A stretch of DNA of 64,000 nt from Terriglobia bacterium (lineage in GTDB: Bacteria; Acidobacteriota; Terriglobia; Bryobacterales; Bryobacteraceae): the NCBI GenBank assembly GCA_020073305.1, contig JAIQFK010000024.1, positions 43,714-107,713 on the forward strand. The letters are read 5' to 3'. This document shows, in pieces, positions 63,478 to 64,000 of the stretch. The notes under the pieces are model-generated. The model saw only the letters and a list, made by a program, of their open reading frames with translations, had not been told where the DNA came from and did not search any database. The translations under genes were made by a program, and so were the position numbers. Each line of letters opens with the position of its first letter. Position 1 is the stretch's first letter.

Positions 63478-63554
63478 GCGCCCGTAGCTCAGTTGGATAG
63501 AGCGGCTGGCTTCGAACCAGTAGGTCGGGAGTTCGAGTCTCTCCGGGCGCGCCA
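63478..63554 (+). tRNA. tRNA-Arg (anticodon TCG)
   Basis: A full cloverleaf: acceptor GCGCCCG/CGGGCGC, D-arm GCTC...GAGC, anticodon stem GCTGG/CCAGT around the loop CTTCGAA with anticodon TCG, T-arm GGGAG-TTCGAGT-CTCTC, discriminator G and an encoded CCA. TCG reads the arginine codon CGA. It is not tRNA-Sec, which would need TCA and a long variable arm. Confidence 0.96.
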
Positions 63555-63615
63555 GACGCCCCTCCGATTCAGGCGATTGCCCCGGCTCTTGGTGAAACGA
63601 CTGCTTCACTAATAG

Positions 63616-64000
63616 CTAGAAACCTTGGTACAGACTCCGCACATCCGCTGCGCTCAACGCCTGGTTGTATATGACGATGTTGTCCAGAACTCCGTTGAAG
63701 GGCAGGAATGCCGATGTTTCCTTGCCGATCTTTACCGGCACCGCGGCTTGACAGAGCGACGTGGTTGGAGCGGCAATGGAGCTGTCACGAATGCCGTTAA
63801 TGTAGACGGACTCCGTGCTGCCGTCATACGTGAATACAACATGATTCCAGGCGTTCAAGGCAAGCTGCCCGACGCTGTTGGCCGCGAACTTCGTTGTACA
63901 ATCGCCCGCCCACACGGCGTAGCGCACCTGCATCGTGTTCGCCGGGATGACGAGCGCGTAGTTCCTGGCGTTGCCGGTGGAATCTTCCTTGACTACCAGC
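63616..64000 (-). CDS. LamG/concanavalin-like domain protein (3' end, start beyond window)
   Basis: The reading frame is open from the window edge to 63616. The 128 visible residues fit a LamG/laminin-G-like jelly-roll: NAWNHVVFTYDGSTESVYINGIRD and VKIGKETSAFLPFNGVLDNIVIYNQALSAADVRSLY. This is the usual C-terminal part of large exported or surface proteins, probably carbohydrate-binding. The true start and any other domains lie outside. Confidence 0.82.
   Translation of the reverse strand, partial: LVVKEDSTGNARNYALVIPANTMQVRYAVWAGDCTTKFAANSVGQLALNAWNHVVFTYDGSTESVYINGIRDSSIAAPTTSLCQAAVPVKIGKETSAFLPFNGVLDNIVIYNQALSAADVRSLYQGF

Noticed and set aside
63478..63554. tRNA as a possible selenocysteine tRNA near the selenoprotein gene
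   Set aside because: The anticodon is TCG, the variable arm is short and the acceptor stem is 7 bp, so it is an ordinary tRNA-Arg.

Overview
The window looks like a chromosomal segment of an Acidobacteriota genome, probably from the Bryobacterales/Solibacter side. The evidence is indirect: high GC, a long duplicated-type MacB/FtsX permease without its own ATPase (the acidobacterial ADOP type), an Oar-like TonB receptor with a carboxypeptidase-regulatory domain, an atypical Hfq, and a radical SAM protein with a CUAEP tail. Most of the region is dense core metabolism and translation genes in short overlapping operons, with a few accessory or decayed islands. No phage, plasmid, CRISPR array or rRNA was seen.

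Layout. 0-3 kb: inner-core LPS heptosyltransferases (waaF, waaC) with a degenerate HldE-like nucleotidyltransferase between them, then an isoprenylcysteine-methyltransferase-like membrane protein. 3-7 kb: secreted thioredoxin-like protein, ADOP permease, TPR protein, a small Cys-motif protein and a hotdog thioesterase. 7.2-10 kb: a CADD-type p-aminobenzoate synthase facing panC-panB, then hfq. 10.2-15.3 kb: a GAF-ANTAR RNA-binding regulator facing a receiver-like protein without its phosphoacceptor, then a 1163-residue TonB receptor. 15.3-26.6 kb: 2-hydroxyacid dehydrogenase, secreted nucleoside hydrolase, cysS with a Cys/Met PLP enzyme, GT2, lepB, a DUF2905 protein, and a sugar-acid cluster (YjhG-type dehydratase divergent from two Tat-exported enzymes). 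26.7-31.5 kb: SpoIIE-type phosphatase, nnr, tsaE and an enoyl-reductase-like SDR. 31.9-38.2 kb: gap, idh, ubiE-aroB, REP palindromes with a decayed RAYT, miaB and a bifunctional nuclease. 38.2-47.1 kb (minus strand): nadE, YncE/phosphoesterase, GH57, an ORF6N protein with mirrored 23-bp palindromes, moaA and nadA. 47.2-51 kb: the radical SAM selenoprotein, a GT87-like membrane protein and an ATP-grasp enzyme. 51-56.7 kb: two unknown exported or small proteins, YggX and a complete gcvT-H-PA-PB operon. 56.9-62.4 kb: infC, HEAT protein, rplM-rpsI, rpsB-tsf-pyrH-frr. The end holds a CYTH protein, tRNA-Arg(TCG) and a truncated LamG protein.

The strongest unusual item is the gene at 47201-48568. 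Its apparent stop TGA (48530-48532) is followed in frame by Ala-Glu-Pro codons and, at the right distance, by a hairpin with an AGGUU apex. This is best read as an in-frame selenocysteine giving a CUAEP C-terminus. Secondary items are a pABA synthase predicted to consume its own tyrosine, next to pantothenate genes; a mirrored palindrome pair in and at the end of an ORF6N gene; a REP palindrome inside a RAYT remnant; an out-of-frame internal deletion in a small Cys-rich protein gene; and a recurring TANNNT hexamer just upstream of start codons that suggests leaderless transcription.
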